Origin: Pseudomonas sp. 8O
GTDB lineage: Bacteria > Pseudomonadota > Gammaproteobacteria > Pseudomonadales > Pseudomonadaceae
NCBI RefSeq assembly: GCF_902506495.1
Contig: NZ_LR733265.1
Coordinates: 312,098 to 376,097, forward strand
Reading direction: 5' to 3'
Length of the DNA: 64,000 nt
Position numbers and translations under genes: made by a program. This document shows, piece by piece, positions 48,096-59,590 of the stretch; within the stretch, counting starts at the first letter, position 1, and every line of letters starts with the position of its first letter. The notes below the pieces were generated by a model. It worked only from the letters and a program-made list of their open reading frames with translations, made no database searches and was not told the DNA's origin.

Positions 48096-49397
48096 TTGTT
48101 CTTCGAGCGTCATGAGGGCGGTGAGCGGGCCATCCTGGTTCATCTGGAAGGCCAAGACTCCGAGGCGAGCGAAGATCCCCAGGAGTTCCAGGAATTGGCC
48201 ATGTCGGCAGGCGCTGACATGGTCGCTTTCTTTTGCGTGCCCAGCAGTCGTCTGACTGCCAAGTTCCTTATCGGCAGTGGCAAGGTCGAGGAGCTGCGCG
48301 ATCAGGTCAAGGCCATCGAGGCCGATCTGGTCATCTTCAATCACACCCTGACACCGAGCCAGGAGCGCAACCTTGAGCGCGCCTTCGAGTGTCGTGTGCT
48401 CGATCGCACCGGGTTGATCCTCGATATCTTCGCGCAGCGTGCGCGTACCCACGAAGGCAAGCTGCAGGTCGAGTTGGCTCAGCTCGATCACATGAGCACG
48501 CGCCTGGTGCGTGGCTGGACCCACCTCGAGCGGCAGAAGGGTGGTATCGGCCTGCGTGGTCCGGGTGAAACCCAACTGGAAACCGACCGCCGCTTGCTAC
48601 GTGTGCGCATTCGCCAGATCAAGCAGAAGCTCGAGAAGGTGCGCAGTCAGCGCGAGCAGGCGCGCCGTGGGCGCAGGCGCGCGGATATACCTTCGGTTTC
48701 CCTGGTGGGTTACACCAACGCTGGCAAGTCCACGCTGTTCAATGCGCTAACCACCTCCGAGGTCTACGCGGCTGACCAGTTGTTCGCCACGCTCGACCCG
48801 ACCTTGCGTCGTCTGCAGCTCGACGACCTGGGGCCGATCGTGCTGGCTGATACCGTAGGTTTCATTCGTCACCTGCCGCACAAGCTGGTCGAGGCCTTCC
48901 GCGCTACGTTGGAGGAGTCGAGCAACTCCGATCTGCTGTTGCATGTTATCGATGCCCATGAGCCCGAGCGCATGGCGCAGATCGAACAGGTGCAGAACGT
49001 GCTCAAGGAGATCGGGGCACACGAGTTGCCGATGCTTGAGGTATACAACAAGCTGGATTTGTTGGATGGTGTCGAGCCGCAGATCCAGCGCGATGCTGAT
49101 GGCAAGCCGCTGCGCGTCTGGTTGTCGGCCCGTGAAGGGCGTGGTCTCGAGCTGTTGCGTCAAGCAGTGGCGGAGCTGCTGGGCGAAGATCTGTTCGTCG
49201 CTACGCTGCAGTTGCCGCAACGTTTGGGGCGACTGCGTGCGCAATTCTTCGCGCTGGGAGCGGTGCAGAGCGAAGAGCATGATGAGTTGGGGCGTAGCCT
49301 GCTGGCGGTACGTTTGCCGCGAGTCGAGCTCAATCGCCTGGTGAGTCGCGAAGGTTTGGAGCCTCAAGCCTTCATCGAGCAACATACTTTGCAATAA
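48096..49397 (+). CDS. hflX: Ribosome-associated GTPase HflX
   Basis: 433 aa GTPase that splits stalled ribosomes. The N-terminal HflX domain precedes the G domain with GYTNAGKSTL (G1), DTVGFI (G3) and NKLDLL (G4). The start is a TTG at 48096 with GGGGG about 9 bp upstream, only 12 bp after hfq, so it is probably translated from the hfq message. Confidence 0.93.
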   Translation: MFFERHEGGERAILVHLEGQDSEASEDPQEFQELAMSAGADMVAFFCVPSSRLTAKFLIGSGKVEELRDQVKAIEADLVIFNHTLTPSQERNLERAFECRVLDRTGLILDIFAQRARTHEGKLQVELAQLDHMSTRLVRGWTHLERQKGGIGLRGPGETQLETDRRLLRVRIRQIKQKLEKVRSQREQARRGRRRADIPSVSLVGYTNAGKSTLFNALTTSEVYAADQLFATLDPTLRRLQLDDLGPIVLADTVGFIRHLPHKLVEAFRATLEESSNSDLLLHVIDAHEPERMAQIEQVQNVLKEIGAHELPMLEVYNKLDLLDGVEPQIQRDADGKPLRVWLSAREGRGLELLRQAVAELLGEDLFVATLQLPQRLGRLRAQFFALGAVQSEEHDELGRSLLAVRLPRVELNRLVSREGLEPQAFIEQHTLQ

Positions 49398-49449
49398 AGC
49401 CTGGGACGGTGGCTTTGCTGTCATCATAGGGCTTTGGGTAGCATTGGCC

Positions 49450-49468
49450 GGCGCGCCGTGGGCGCGCC
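49450..49468 (+). terminator. GGCGCGCC hairpin between hflX and hflK
   Basis: Two perfect GGCGCGCC arms separated by GTG, 53 bp after hflX and 26 bp before hflK. It could be an attenuator or terminator, although the following TTCGCTTT is only a partial T-tract. The preceding AAAGCC/GGCTTT stem may add to it. Confidence 0.4.
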
Positions 49469-49494
49469 TTCGCTTTATCAGTACGGAGAACGCT

Positions 49495-50661
49495 ATGGCT
49501 TGGAATGAGCCGGGTGGCAACTCGAACAATCAAGACCCCTGGGGCGGCCGCAAAGGCGGTGGCCGGCAGGGGCCGCCGGATCTCGACGAAGCGTTCCGCA
49601 AGCTGCAAGAAAGCCTCAATGGGCTGTTTGGCGGTGGTAAGAAACGTGGTGACGACGAGTCTGGTCGCAGTGGCGGCGGTGGCTTCGGCCTGCTGTTCGT
49701 CGGCCTTGGCCTGTTGGCGGTGGTATGGCTGTACAGCGCGATCTACGTGGTGGACGAGCAGGAGCAGGCCGTGGTGCTGCGCTTCGGCAAGTACCACGAG
49801 ACCGTTGGTCCGGGCCTGAATATCTATTTCCCGCCAATCGATCGCAAGTTCCAGGAAAACGTCACGCGTGAGCGCGCTTACACCAAGCAGGGCGCCATGC
49901 TGACCGAAGACGAGAACATCATTGAAGTGCCGCTGACCGTGCAGTATCGGGTGACCAACCTGCAGGACTTCGTGCTCAACGTCGACCAGCCGGAAGTCAG
50001 CCTGCAGCACGCCACCGACAGCGCCGTGCGTCACGTGGTGGGTTCCACCGAGATGGACCAGGTGTTGACCGAGGGCCGTGAGCTGATGGCCAGTGAGGTG
50101 CGTGAGCGCCTGCAGCGTTTCCTCGACAACTACCGGACCGGTATCACCATCACTCAGGTGAACATCCAGAGTGCTGCGGCGCCGCGTGAGGTTCAGGAAG
50201 CCTTCGATGACGTGATCCGTGCCCGTGAAGACGAGCAGCGGGAGAAGAACCAGGCCGAGTCCTACGCCAACGGGGTGATTCCGGAAGCACGTGGTCAGGC
50301 CCAGCGTCTGCTGGAAGAGGCCAACGGTTACCGTGATGAAGTCATCGCTCGCGCCCAGGGTGAGGCGGACCGCTTCACCAAGCTGGTAGCCGAGTATCGC
50401 AAGGCGCCTGAGATCACTCGCGAGCGTCTGTACATCGACACCATGCAGGAAGTGATGAGCAACACCAGCAAGGTTCTGGTCACCGGTGACAAGGGGCAGA
50501 ACAACCTGCTCTATCTGCCGCTGGACAAGATGATCGACAGCCGTGGTGGTGCTACTTCCTCCAGCTCTGCCAACAGCAGCAATTCGACAGCGCGTGATCC
50601 GGCCGTGCCGCTGAGCAGCGATATGTCCCAGCGTAACCTGCGTACCCGGGAGGGCCGTTGA
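49495..50661 (+). CDS. hflK: Protease modulator HflK
   Basis: 388 aa. SPFH/prohibitin-family membrane protein which with HflC regulates FtsH. A Gly/Asn-rich cytoplasmic N-terminus, one transmembrane helix (GFGLLFVGLGLLAVVWLYSA), then the SPFH domain (VDEQEQAVVLRFGKYHE) and a coiled C-terminal region. The ATG at 49495 gives the typical MAWNEPGG start. The stop overlaps the hflC start (TGATG). Confidence 0.94.
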   Translation: MAWNEPGGNSNNQDPWGGRKGGGRQGPPDLDEAFRKLQESLNGLFGGGKKRGDDESGRSGGGGFGLLFVGLGLLAVVWLYSAIYVVDEQEQAVVLRFGKYHETVGPGLNIYFPPIDRKFQENVTRERAYTKQGAMLTEDENIIEVPLTVQYRVTNLQDFVLNVDQPEVSLQHATDSAVRHVVGSTEMDQVLTEGRELMASEVRERLQRFLDNYRTGITITQVNIQSAAAPREVQEAFDDVIRAREDEQREKNQAESYANGVIPEARGQAQRLLEEANGYRDEVIARAQGEADRFTKLVAEYRKAPEITRERLYIDTMQEVMSNTSKVLVTGDKGQNNLLYLPLDKMIDSRGGATSSSSANSSNSTARDPAVPLSSDMSQRNLRTREGR

Positions 50662-51530
50662 TGAACAACAAGTCCCTGATCGGCCTGATCGTGGCCGTGG
50701 TTGTGGCCCTGGTGGCGTGGAACAGCTTCTATATCGTGGCGCAGACCGAGCGTGCGGTGCTGTTGCAGTTCGGGCGAGTGGTTCAGCCTGATGTGCAGCC
50801 TGGCCTGCATATGAAGATCCCCTACGTCAACCAGGTGCGTATCTTCGACGGTCGTTTGCTGACACTGGATTCGACGTCTTCTCGTTTCCTCACTCTGGAG
50901 AAGAAGGCGCTGATGGTCGACGCCTATGCCAAATGGCGGGTGAAGGATGCCGAGCGCTTCTATCAGTCCACCTCGGGCATGAAGCAAGTCGCTGATGAGC
51001 GTCTGGCGCGTCGTCTGGAAGCATCGCTGCGTGACCAGTTTGGTAAGCGCACCCTGCACGAGTCGGTATCCGGTGAGCGTGATGCACTGATGGCCGACGT
51101 GACCGAGACTCTCAACCGCGCCGCCGAGCGTGAGCTGGGTATCGAGGTTGTCGATGTGCGGGTCAAGGCCATCGACCTGCCGCGCGAAGTGAACCGCAGT
51201 GTGTTCGAGCGGATGAGCACCGAGCGTGAGCGTGAGGCCCGCGAGCACCGCGCCAAGGGTCGTGAGCTGGCCGAAGGTATTCGCGCCGATGCCGATCGTC
51301 AGCGCCGCGTACTGCTGGCTGAAGCCTATCGTGAAGCTGAAGAGCTGCGCGGTGACGGTGATGCCCAGGCTGCGTCCATCTACGCCAACGCCTTCGGTCA
51401 GGATCAGGAGTTCTACTCCTTCTACCGTAGTCTGCAGGCTTACCGCGAAAGCTTCGCTGACAAGCGTGATGTGCTGGTGCTGGACCCGGGCAGCGATTTC
51501 TTCCGCTACCTGGAAAAATCCAGGCCTTGA
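50661..51530 (+). CDS. hflC: Protease modulator HflC
   Basis: 289 aa partner of HflK in the HflKC-FtsH complex. Single N-terminal transmembrane helix (LIGLIVAVVVALVAWNSFYIV), then an SPFH domain (AQTERAVLLQFGRVV) and a coiled-coil. The ATG at 50661 shares a base with the hflK stop, so translation is coupled. A strong terminator lies 68 bp downstream. Confidence 0.95.
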   Translation: MNNKSLIGLIVAVVVALVAWNSFYIVAQTERAVLLQFGRVVQPDVQPGLHMKIPYVNQVRIFDGRLLTLDSTSSRFLTLEKKALMVDAYAKWRVKDAERFYQSTSGMKQVADERLARRLEASLRDQFGKRTLHESVSGERDALMADVTETLNRAAERELGIEVVDVRVKAIDLPREVNRSVFERMSTEREREAREHRAKGRELAEGIRADADRQRRVLLAEAYREAEELRGDGDAQAASIYANAFGQDQEFYSFYRSLQAYRESFADKRDVLVLDPGSDFFRYLEKSRP

Positions 51531-51597
51531 TCGGCAACCCTGGCGGCGCGATGTGTCGCCAGGGTGACCGCGAGGTAAAACGTGGTATCATGCGGCA

Positions 51598-51620
51598 GCC
51601 GGGAAAATCCCGGCTTTTTT
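51598..51620 (+). terminator. Rho-independent terminator after hflC
   Basis: Stem GCCGGGA/TCCCGGC with an AAA loop followed by TTTTTT. It ends the hflX/hflKC message only 15 bp before the DUF2065 gene. Confidence 0.85.
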
Positions 51621-51635
51621 GCGTCTGTGGGAATC

Positions 51636-51821
51636 ATGTGGCAGGAACTTGGCATCGCACTGTGTCTGGTATTGGTGCTGGAAGGCATCCTGCCCTTCCT
51701 CTATCCGCGCCATTGGCGCGGAGCGGTCATGCAGGCAGCTCGTCTGCCCGACCGCCGACTGCGCCTTATGGGGCTGGCCAGCATGCTGCTGGGTACGGCC
51801 CTTCTATATCTGCTTCACTGA
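51636..51821 (+). CDS. DUF2065 small membrane protein
   Basis: 61 aa with two hydrophobic helices (residues about 4-23 and 44-60) and a basic loop, matching the DUF2065 family found between hflC and hisZ in pseudomonads. Function unknown. The ATG at 51636 lies 15 bp after a strong terminator with GTGGGAA upstream, so it needs its own promoter or readthrough; a TATCAT at about 51585-51590 is a possible -10. Confidence 0.75.
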   Translation: MWQELGIALCLVLVLEGILPFLYPRHWRGAVMQAARLPDRRLRLMGLASMLLGTALLYLLH

Positions 51822-51858
51822 AGGCTTGTGCCGCCCGGATCGAGAGGGGAATGGCGAA

Positions 51859-54398
<2,540 letters not shown>

Positions 54399-54423
54399 TC
54401 GAGATGCTCTCGAGTCGCACAGG

Positions 54424-54446
54424 AGCCGCCTTCGGGCGGCTTTTTT
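54424..54446 (+). terminator. Terminator of purA
   Basis: Stem AGCCGCC/GGCGGCT with TTCG tetraloop-like centre, followed by TTTTTT. A further small palindrome (GTAGGGGCGCTCCTGCATAGGAGC) follows at 54458-54481. Confidence 0.9.
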
Positions 54447-54502
54447 GTGTCCGTCCGTAGGGGCGCTCCTGCATAGGAGCTGGGCATGCGCTTTGCTTAT
54501 AT

Positions 54503-54529
54503 TCAATAAATCCCGGAAGTCGCCGTTAT
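54503..54529 (+). promoter_or_regulatory. Possible sigma-28 promoter of the chemoreceptor gene
   Basis: TCAA (54503-54506), a 15-bp spacer and GCCGTTAT (54522-54529), close to the FliA pattern TCAA/TAAA-N15-GCCGATAA but with a weaker -10. Chemoreceptor genes in pseudomonads are commonly FliA-dependent. Confidence 0.4.
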
Positions 54530-54559
54530 AGCTATTACGGTTGTTGAGGAGTGTCCCCA

Positions 54560-56494
54560 GTGTTCGCCATCGTTTCCATGTTGCGTAGCCGTCTGTTGCG
54601 CCCGGTGTTCGTCGCGCTTGGTCTGGCCATGTTGGTGCAGGTCGGTTTGGCTGTTTGGCTGATGCGCGCCTCGGTCGACGGAATGGTCGAGGATCTGGCG
54701 CAGCGCCTGGGTGGTGAGAGCCGCCGTCTTGGCGAAGAGCTGAACATGGCTGAGCGCGAGATGAGCCAGGGTCTTGCGGCGTTGGCGAGCAGTACCCGCA
54801 CTCGCCTGGGTGAAGGGCTTTCTGGCCAGTTGAAGACTGAGCAGGCGCAACTGCGTGTGGTGCTCGAGGGCAATCTCAAGCAGTCCGGCCAGGCGCTGGC
54901 GCAATTGCTGGCCGGGGTGGCGCCGAAGTCCATCTGGGATCTGGATATTCCTGCGCTCACTGCGCTTACCCGAATCGCCCAGCAGGATCCGGCGGTGTTG
55001 TTCGCCATCATCTATGACGCCGATGGTCAGCGCCTGACGCGCAACTTCAATCGCAGTAACGCGCAGGTGCGTGAGCTCGTCGCTGCCGGGCAGGGTGGCT
55101 CGCCGCTGGAGAAGCTGGTGGATGCGGCTTCGCGCGATCCGCGTGTTTATGTGGTCGAGGCTGATATCAATCCAATGGGCTCGCGCATCGGCAAGGTGCA
55201 GATGGGCCTGTCGCTGGATGTGGTGGAAAAGGAACTGGCCGCTCTGGACGGCCGCTTTGCGTCTTTGGTCAGTGGCGCTGGTGAGTTGGTCGATAGCAGT
55301 CTGGCTGGCGCTTCCGAAGAGGCTACCGGTGCGCTGCGCGAGCGTCTGCAGTCGGCCGAGCGCTACACCCAGGAAATGGCGCGCAACGGTGGTGAGTCGG
55401 TGCGCGTGGCGGCGGATTCGCTGCGCTGGAACATCGCCCTCGGCCTTTTGATCGTCGGGGCGCTGGCAATGCTGGTGGTCGCCCTTGTGTTGGGTTGGCG
55501 AGTGCTGAGTCGCTTGCGCCTGCTTAGTGCGGCGCTCAACGATCTGGCGGCGGGCGAGGGCGATCTGACGCGGCGCGTGAGCATCGACAGTCAGGACGAG
55601 GTCGGCGAAATGGCCGATGCCGTCAATCGCTTCATCGCCAAGCTGCAGCCCATCGTGCGAGAGTCGGGTGAGGTGGCGTTGCGCACGGGTGAGCAGATTC
55701 GCAGCCTGACTCAGCGCGGCGTGGCAGCCGAGGCCGCGGCCGGCCGGCAGCGCGATGAAGTTGCTGGCAGCCTGCAGGCGTTGGCGCAAATGGCCGACGA
55801 GGCGCAGGCGGAAAGCCAGGCCATGCAGGACGCGCTGCAGCGCGTCGACACCATCCGCCAGGCGGCGCACGAGAACGCGGTTATCGCTCAACGCCTGTCC
55901 ACGTTGATCGAGGACTTGGTGGCGCGGGTGGCCGATGGTTCGGCGGTGATCGAGCGGCTGGCCAAGCAGAGCGAACAGATCGAGGTGGTGCTGACGGTGA
56001 TTCAGTCAATTGCCGAGCAGACCAACCTGCTTGCGCTCAATGCCGCCATCGAGGCGGCGCGCGCTGGCGAGAGTGGTCGCGGGTTTGCCGTGGTGGCTGA
56101 CGAGGTGCGTGCGCTGGCGAGCAAGACTCAGCAGTCCACCGGCGATATCCAGACCCATATCGCTGCCCTGCAGCGTGGCGCGCAGGAGGCGGTTGCCGCC
56201 ATCGCCCAGGCGGGCGCGCAAGGCAGTGAAGGTCTGCAGGTGCTGCGTGACAGTGCACGCCTGCAGCACTCGGTGCAGCAGTCGGTGGATGAGGTGCATG
56301 GCGCCATCAATGCAGCGACCCAGGCGGCGGCACATCAGGCGCAAGGGGCGGGAGCGGTACGCGGGCGTGTCGAAACCATCCATGCCGAAGCGCAGCGTGC
56401 GGCCGAGGCGGTGGCGGCGATTGCCGGCAACGCAAGAGCGCTGGATGAGCTGGCTGCGCAGCTCAAGGCCAGTCTGGGGCAGTTCAAAGTGTAG
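54560..56494 (+). CDS. Methyl-accepting chemotaxis protein
   Basis: 644 aa transmembrane chemoreceptor. Helix 1 ([20 protein letters not shown]), a periplasmic region of about 250 residues without a recognised sensor family, helix 2 ([21 protein letters not shown]), HAMP, then the signalling domain with the hairpin tip [20 protein letters not shown]. The GTG at 54560 is preferred over 54551 because GAGGA then has normal spacing. No CheR-docking pentapeptide at the C-terminus. The stop TAG belongs to a GTAGGGTGCGC repeat. Confidence 0.88.
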   Translation: MFAIVSMLRSRLLRPVFVALGLAMLVQVGLAVWLMRASVDGMVEDLAQRLGGESRRLGEELNMAEREMSQGLAALASSTRTRLGEGLSGQLKTEQAQLRVVLEGNLKQSGQALAQLLAGVAPKSIWDLDIPALTALTRIAQQDPAVLFAIIYDADGQRLTRNFNRSNAQVRELVAAGQGGSPLEKLVDAASRDPRVYVVEADINPMGSRIGKVQMGLSLDVVEKELAALDGRFASLVSGAGELVDSSLAGASEEATGALRERLQSAERYTQEMARNGGESVRVAADSLRWNIALGLLIVGALAMLVVALVLGWRVLSRLRLLSAALNDLAAGEGDLTRRVSIDSQDEVGEMADAVNRFIAKLQPIVRESGEVALRTGEQIRSLTQRGVAAEAAAGRQRDEVAGSLQALAQMADEAQAESQAMQDALQRVDTIRQAAHENAVIAQRLSTLIEDLVARVADGSAVIERLAKQSEQIEVVLTVIQSIAEQTNLLALNAAIEAARAGESGRGFAVVADEVRALASKTQQSTGDIQTHIAALQRGAQEAVAAIAQAGAQGSEGLQVLRDSARLQHSVQQSVDEVHGAINAATQAAAHQAQGAGAVRGRVETIHAEAQRAAEAVAAIAGNARALDELAAQLKASLGQFKV

Positions 56495-56511
56495 GGTGCG
56501 CTGTGCGCACC
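56491..56511. repeat. GTAGGGTGCGC palindrome; supplies the chemoreceptor stop
   Basis: GTAGGGTGCGC...GCGCACC with the TAG at 56492-56494 being the stop codon of the chemoreceptor gene. A degenerate second arm may lie at 56530-56552. Confidence 0.6.
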
Positions 56512-56582
56512 TCGCTGCTCTAAGGTCTTGGCGGGTGCGCGCAGCGGCGCCCTGCGAGGTGGCACGCTTTTTCGTGGGCAAT

Positions 56583-56611
56583 AAAAAACCGAGCCATTGG
56601 CTCGGTTTTTT
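56583..56611. terminator. Bidirectional terminator between the chemoreceptor and tRNA-Leu genes
   Basis: Stem AAAAAACCGAGCC/GGCTCGGTTTTTT with an ATT loop. T-tracts on both strands; it lies 7 bp from the 3' end of the first tRNA (minus strand). Confidence 0.88.
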
Positions 56612-56617
56612 GAAATT

Positions 56618-56704
56618 TGGTGCCCAGGAGAAGACTCGAACTTCCACGACCGTTAAGTCACTGATACCTGAAACCAGCGCGTCTACCAATTCCGCCACCT
56701 GGGC
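56618..56704 (-). tRNA. tRNA-Leu (anticodon CAG), copy 1
   Basis: 87 nt on the minus strand with acceptor stem GCCCAGG/CCTGGGC, discriminator A and encoded CCA. The anticodon loop TTCAGGT carries CAG (56668-56670), reading CUG. A long variable arm is present, as in class II tRNA-Leu. T-loop TTCGAGT. Confidence 0.96.
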
Positions 56705-56788
56705 ACTACAGCAATGTTCGTCGTTACCGACACGGAGCGTTGCATCCGTTTATTTGCAAAGTGGGTTATCAAGCCACTTCACGAAATT

Positions 56789-56875
56789 TGGTGCCCAGGA
56801 GAAGACTCGAACTTCCACGACCGTTAAGTCACTGATACCTGAAACCAGCGCGTCTACCAATTCCGCCACCTGGGC
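56789..56875 (-). tRNA. tRNA-Leu (anticodon CAG), copy 2
   Basis: Identical in its 87 nt to the copy 171 bp away, including encoded CCA (anticodon complement at 56839-56841). The flank before the 3' end (GAAATTT) is also shared, which indicates a tandem duplication. It is the promoter-proximal copy of a two-tRNA transcript on the minus strand. Confidence 0.96.
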
Positions 56876-56938
56876 ACAGAAACCGATGAATCATCATCTG
56901 CTTCGTGTTACAACGTCTGCTCGACGCTGTGGGCGCGA

Positions 56939-56967
56939 ACTATACGGGCGGGCATTTACCTTGTAAA
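56939..56967 (-). promoter_or_regulatory. Sigma-70 promoter of the tRNA-Leu pair
   Basis: On the minus strand TTTACA (56962-56967), a 17-bp spacer and TATAGT (56939-56944), followed by a GC-rich discriminator (TCGCGCCC). This fits a stable-RNA promoter under stringent control. About 57 nt of leader precede the first tRNA. The remaining 56876-57082 region shows no gene. Confidence 0.75.
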
Positions 56968-57082
56968 CCCCTGACCCCAAAAAAATTATTGTCGCCGGAA
57001 AAGCTGCCTTGAATGACGTTTTCGCGCTTCAATAGGCAGATGGCATACACCTCTATAGATAAGCACAGGTAATCCTCCTTAC

Positions 57083-59590
57083 ATGGCCGATTGGCAATCC
57101 CTCGATCCCGAGGCCGCCCGCGAGGCGGAAAAATACGACAACCCCATCCCCAGCCGTGAGCTGATCCTTTCGCATCTGGCCGAGCGCGGCGCGCCTGCCA
57201 GCCGTGAGCAGCTGGTCGAAGAGTTCGGTTTGCATACCGAAGATCAGCTTGAAGCTCTGCGACGCCGACTGCGCGCAATGGAGCGTGACGGGCAGCTCAT
57301 TTATACCCGTCGTGGCACTTACGCCCCGGTGGACAAGCTCGACCTGATCTGCGGTCGCATCAGCGGCCACCGCGACGGCTTTGGCTTCCTCGTGCCGGAC
57401 GATGGCAGTGACGACCTGTTCCTCAGCCCGGCGCAGATGCGCCTGGTGTTCGACCGAGATCGCGCGCTGGTGCGGGTGGCGGGTTTCGATCGGCGCGGCC
57501 GTCGTGAGGGCGGCATCGTCGAGGTGATCGAACGCGCTCATGAGAGCATCGTTGGCCGGTACTACGAAGAGAACGGCATCGGTTTCGTCGTCGCCGACAA
57601 TCCCAAGATTCAGCAGGAAGTGCTGGTCACCCCGGGGCGCACTGCCGGTGCGCGCATCGGTCAGTTCGTCGAGATCAAGATCACTCACTGGCCTACGCAG
57701 CGTTTCCAGCCGCAGGGCGACATCGTCGAAGTGATCGGCAACTACATGGCGCCGGGCATGGAGATCGACGTCGCGCTGCGCAGCTACGACATCCCGCACG
57801 TCTGGCCCGAGGCGGTGGTCAAGGAAGCGCGCAAGCTCAAGCCCGAAGTGGATGAGAAGGACAAGGAGAAGCGTGTCGACCTGCGCCATCTGCCTTTCGT
57901 CACCATTGACGGCGAAGACGCCCGCGACTTCGACGATGCCGTGTACTGCGAGAAGAACAGCAGCCGCTGGAAGTTGTTCTCCGGTGGCTGGAAACTCTAT
58001 GTGGCCATCGCCGACGTCTCGCACTACGTCAGGGTCGGCTCGGCGCTGGACGCCGAGGCGGTCGAGCGCGGCAACTCGGTGTACTTCCCCGAGCGCGTCG
58101 TGCCGATGCTCCCGGAGGAATTGTCCAACGGCCTGTGCTCGCTCAACCCGCATGTCGATCGCCTGGCCATGGTCTGCGAAATGACCATGTCCAAGAGCGG
58201 CCAGATGGTCGACTACAAGTTCTACGAGGCGGTGATCCATTCCCACGCACGTCTGACCTACAACAAGGTCAGCCTGATGCTGGAAGATCCCAAGAGCAGC
58301 GAGGGCAAGTCCCTGCGCAGCGAATACAAGGAAGTCCTGCCGCACCTCAATCAGCTCTATGCCCTGTATCAGGTGCTGGTAGCCGCTCGTCACGAGCGTG
58401 GTGCCATCGACTTCGAGACGCAGGAAACACGTATCGTCTTCGGTACCGACCGCAAGATCGACGAAATCCGCCCGACTCAGCGCAACGATGCGCACAAGCT
58501 GATCGAGGAGTGCATGCTAGCCGCCAACGTGGCCACCGCGCGCTTCATGCAGGATCACGAGGTCCCGTCGCTGTATCGCGTGCACGATGGCCCGCCGCCG
58601 GAGCGCCTGGAGAAGCTCAAGGCTTTCCTCGGTGAGCTGGGGCTGTCGCTGCAGCGTGGCAAGTCCAAGGATGGTCCGTCACCCAAGGACTATCAGCGCC
58701 TGCTGGAAAGCATCCGCGAGCGCCCGGACTATCACCTGATCCAGACCGTGATGCTGCGCTCGCTGAGCCAGGCGGTGTACAGCGCGCAGAACGAAGGGCA
58801 CTTCGGTCTCAATTACGAGGCTTACACCCACTTCACCTCGCCGATCCGTCGTTATCCCGACCTGCTGGTGCATCGCGCCATTCGCAGCGTGATCCGTTCC
58901 AAGCGCGACACCAAGCACGTGGAGCGTGCCGGCGCGGCAATCATGCCCAAGGCACGCATCTATCCGTACGACGAAGCGACCCTGGAAAAACTCGGTGAGC
59001 AGTGCTCGATGACCGAGCGCCGTGCCGATGAAGCGACCCGCGACGTGGTCAACTGGCTCAAGTGTGAGTTCATGCAGGATCGTGTCGGTGAGACCTTCGC
59101 CGGTGTGATCACGGCGGTAACCGGTTTCGGCATCTTCGTCGAGCTGCGCGACATCTACGTCGAGGGCCTGGTGCACGTGACCGCGCTGCCGGCCGACTAC
59201 TACCACTTCGATCCGGTTCACCATCGCCTGTCCGGCGAGCGCAGCGGCCGCAGCTTCCGCCTCGGCGACAGCGTCGAGGTCAAGGTGATGCGCGTCGATC
59301 TGGATGAGCGCAAGATCGACTTCGAGCTGAGCCAGGACAAGGCCGGCAAGGGTGATGATGCACGTCGCGGCGGCAAACCGAGCGGCATGGGCAATACCGA
59401 CGTGCAGAAAAGCCGGGATGTGAAAAAGGCGCTGTTGGCTGGCGCCAAGGCCGGCAAGGGTGCCAGTGGCAAAGGAGCTGCCGGCAAGTCGGCGAGCAAG
59501 CCGGCCGGTGGTGCGCGCAAAGGCTCCGGACATGGCGACAGTGCTCCGCCACCTGCCGGTAAGCCGCGCAAGCGTAAGGCCAAGTCATGA
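57083..59590 (+). CDS. rnr: Exoribonuclease RNase R
   Basis: 835 aa processive 3'-5' RNase that degrades structured RNA. Order of domains: N-terminal winged-helix, two cold-shock domains, RNB catalytic domain (IDGEDARDFDDAVYCE with the metal-binding Asp residues), S1 domain (FAGVITAVTGFGIFVELRD) and a Lys/Gly-rich basic C-terminal tail. The leader lacks a clear Shine-Dalgarno and has TCCTCC just before the ATG. Overlaps rlmB by ATGA. Confidence 0.96.
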   Translation: MADWQSLDPEAAREAEKYDNPIPSRELILSHLAERGAPASREQLVEEFGLHTEDQLEALRRRLRAMERDGQLIYTRRGTYAPVDKLDLICGRISGHRDGFGFLVPDDGSDDLFLSPAQMRLVFDRDRALVRVAGFDRRGRREGGIVEVIERAHESIVGRYYEENGIGFVVADNPKIQQEVLVTPGRTAGARIGQFVEIKITHWPTQRFQPQGDIVEVIGNYMAPGMEIDVALRSYDIPHVWPEAVVKEARKLKPEVDEKDKEKRVDLRHLPFVTIDGEDARDFDDAVYCEKNSSRWKLFSGGWKLYVAIADVSHYVRVGSALDAEAVERGNSVYFPERVVPMLPEELSNGLCSLNPHVDRLAMVCEMTMSKSGQMVDYKFYEAVIHSHARLTYNKVSLMLEDPKSSEGKSLRSEYKEVLPHLNQLYALYQVLVAARHERGAIDFETQETRIVFGTDRKIDEIRPTQRNDAHKLIEECMLAANVATARFMQDHEVPSLYRVHDGPPPERLEKLKAFLGELGLSLQRGKSKDGPSPKDYQRLLESIRERPDYHLIQTVMLRSLSQAVYSAQNEGHFGLNYEAYTHFTSPIRRYPDLLVHRAIRSVIRSKRDTKHVERAGAAIMPKARIYPYDEATLEKLGEQCSMTERRADEATRDVVNWLKCEFMQDRVGETFAGVITAVTGFGIFVELRDIYVEGLVHVTALPADYYHFDPVHHRLSGERSGRSFRLGDSVEVKVMRVDLDERKIDFELSQDKAGKGDDARRGGKPSGMGNTDVQKSRDVKKALLAGAKAGKGASGKGAAGKSASKPAGGARKGSGHGDSAPPPAGKPRKRKAKS

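Noticed and set aside
57053..58495. 480-codon open frame antisense to rnr
   Set aside because: Shadow of the RNB domain coding strand, and it begins inside rnr.
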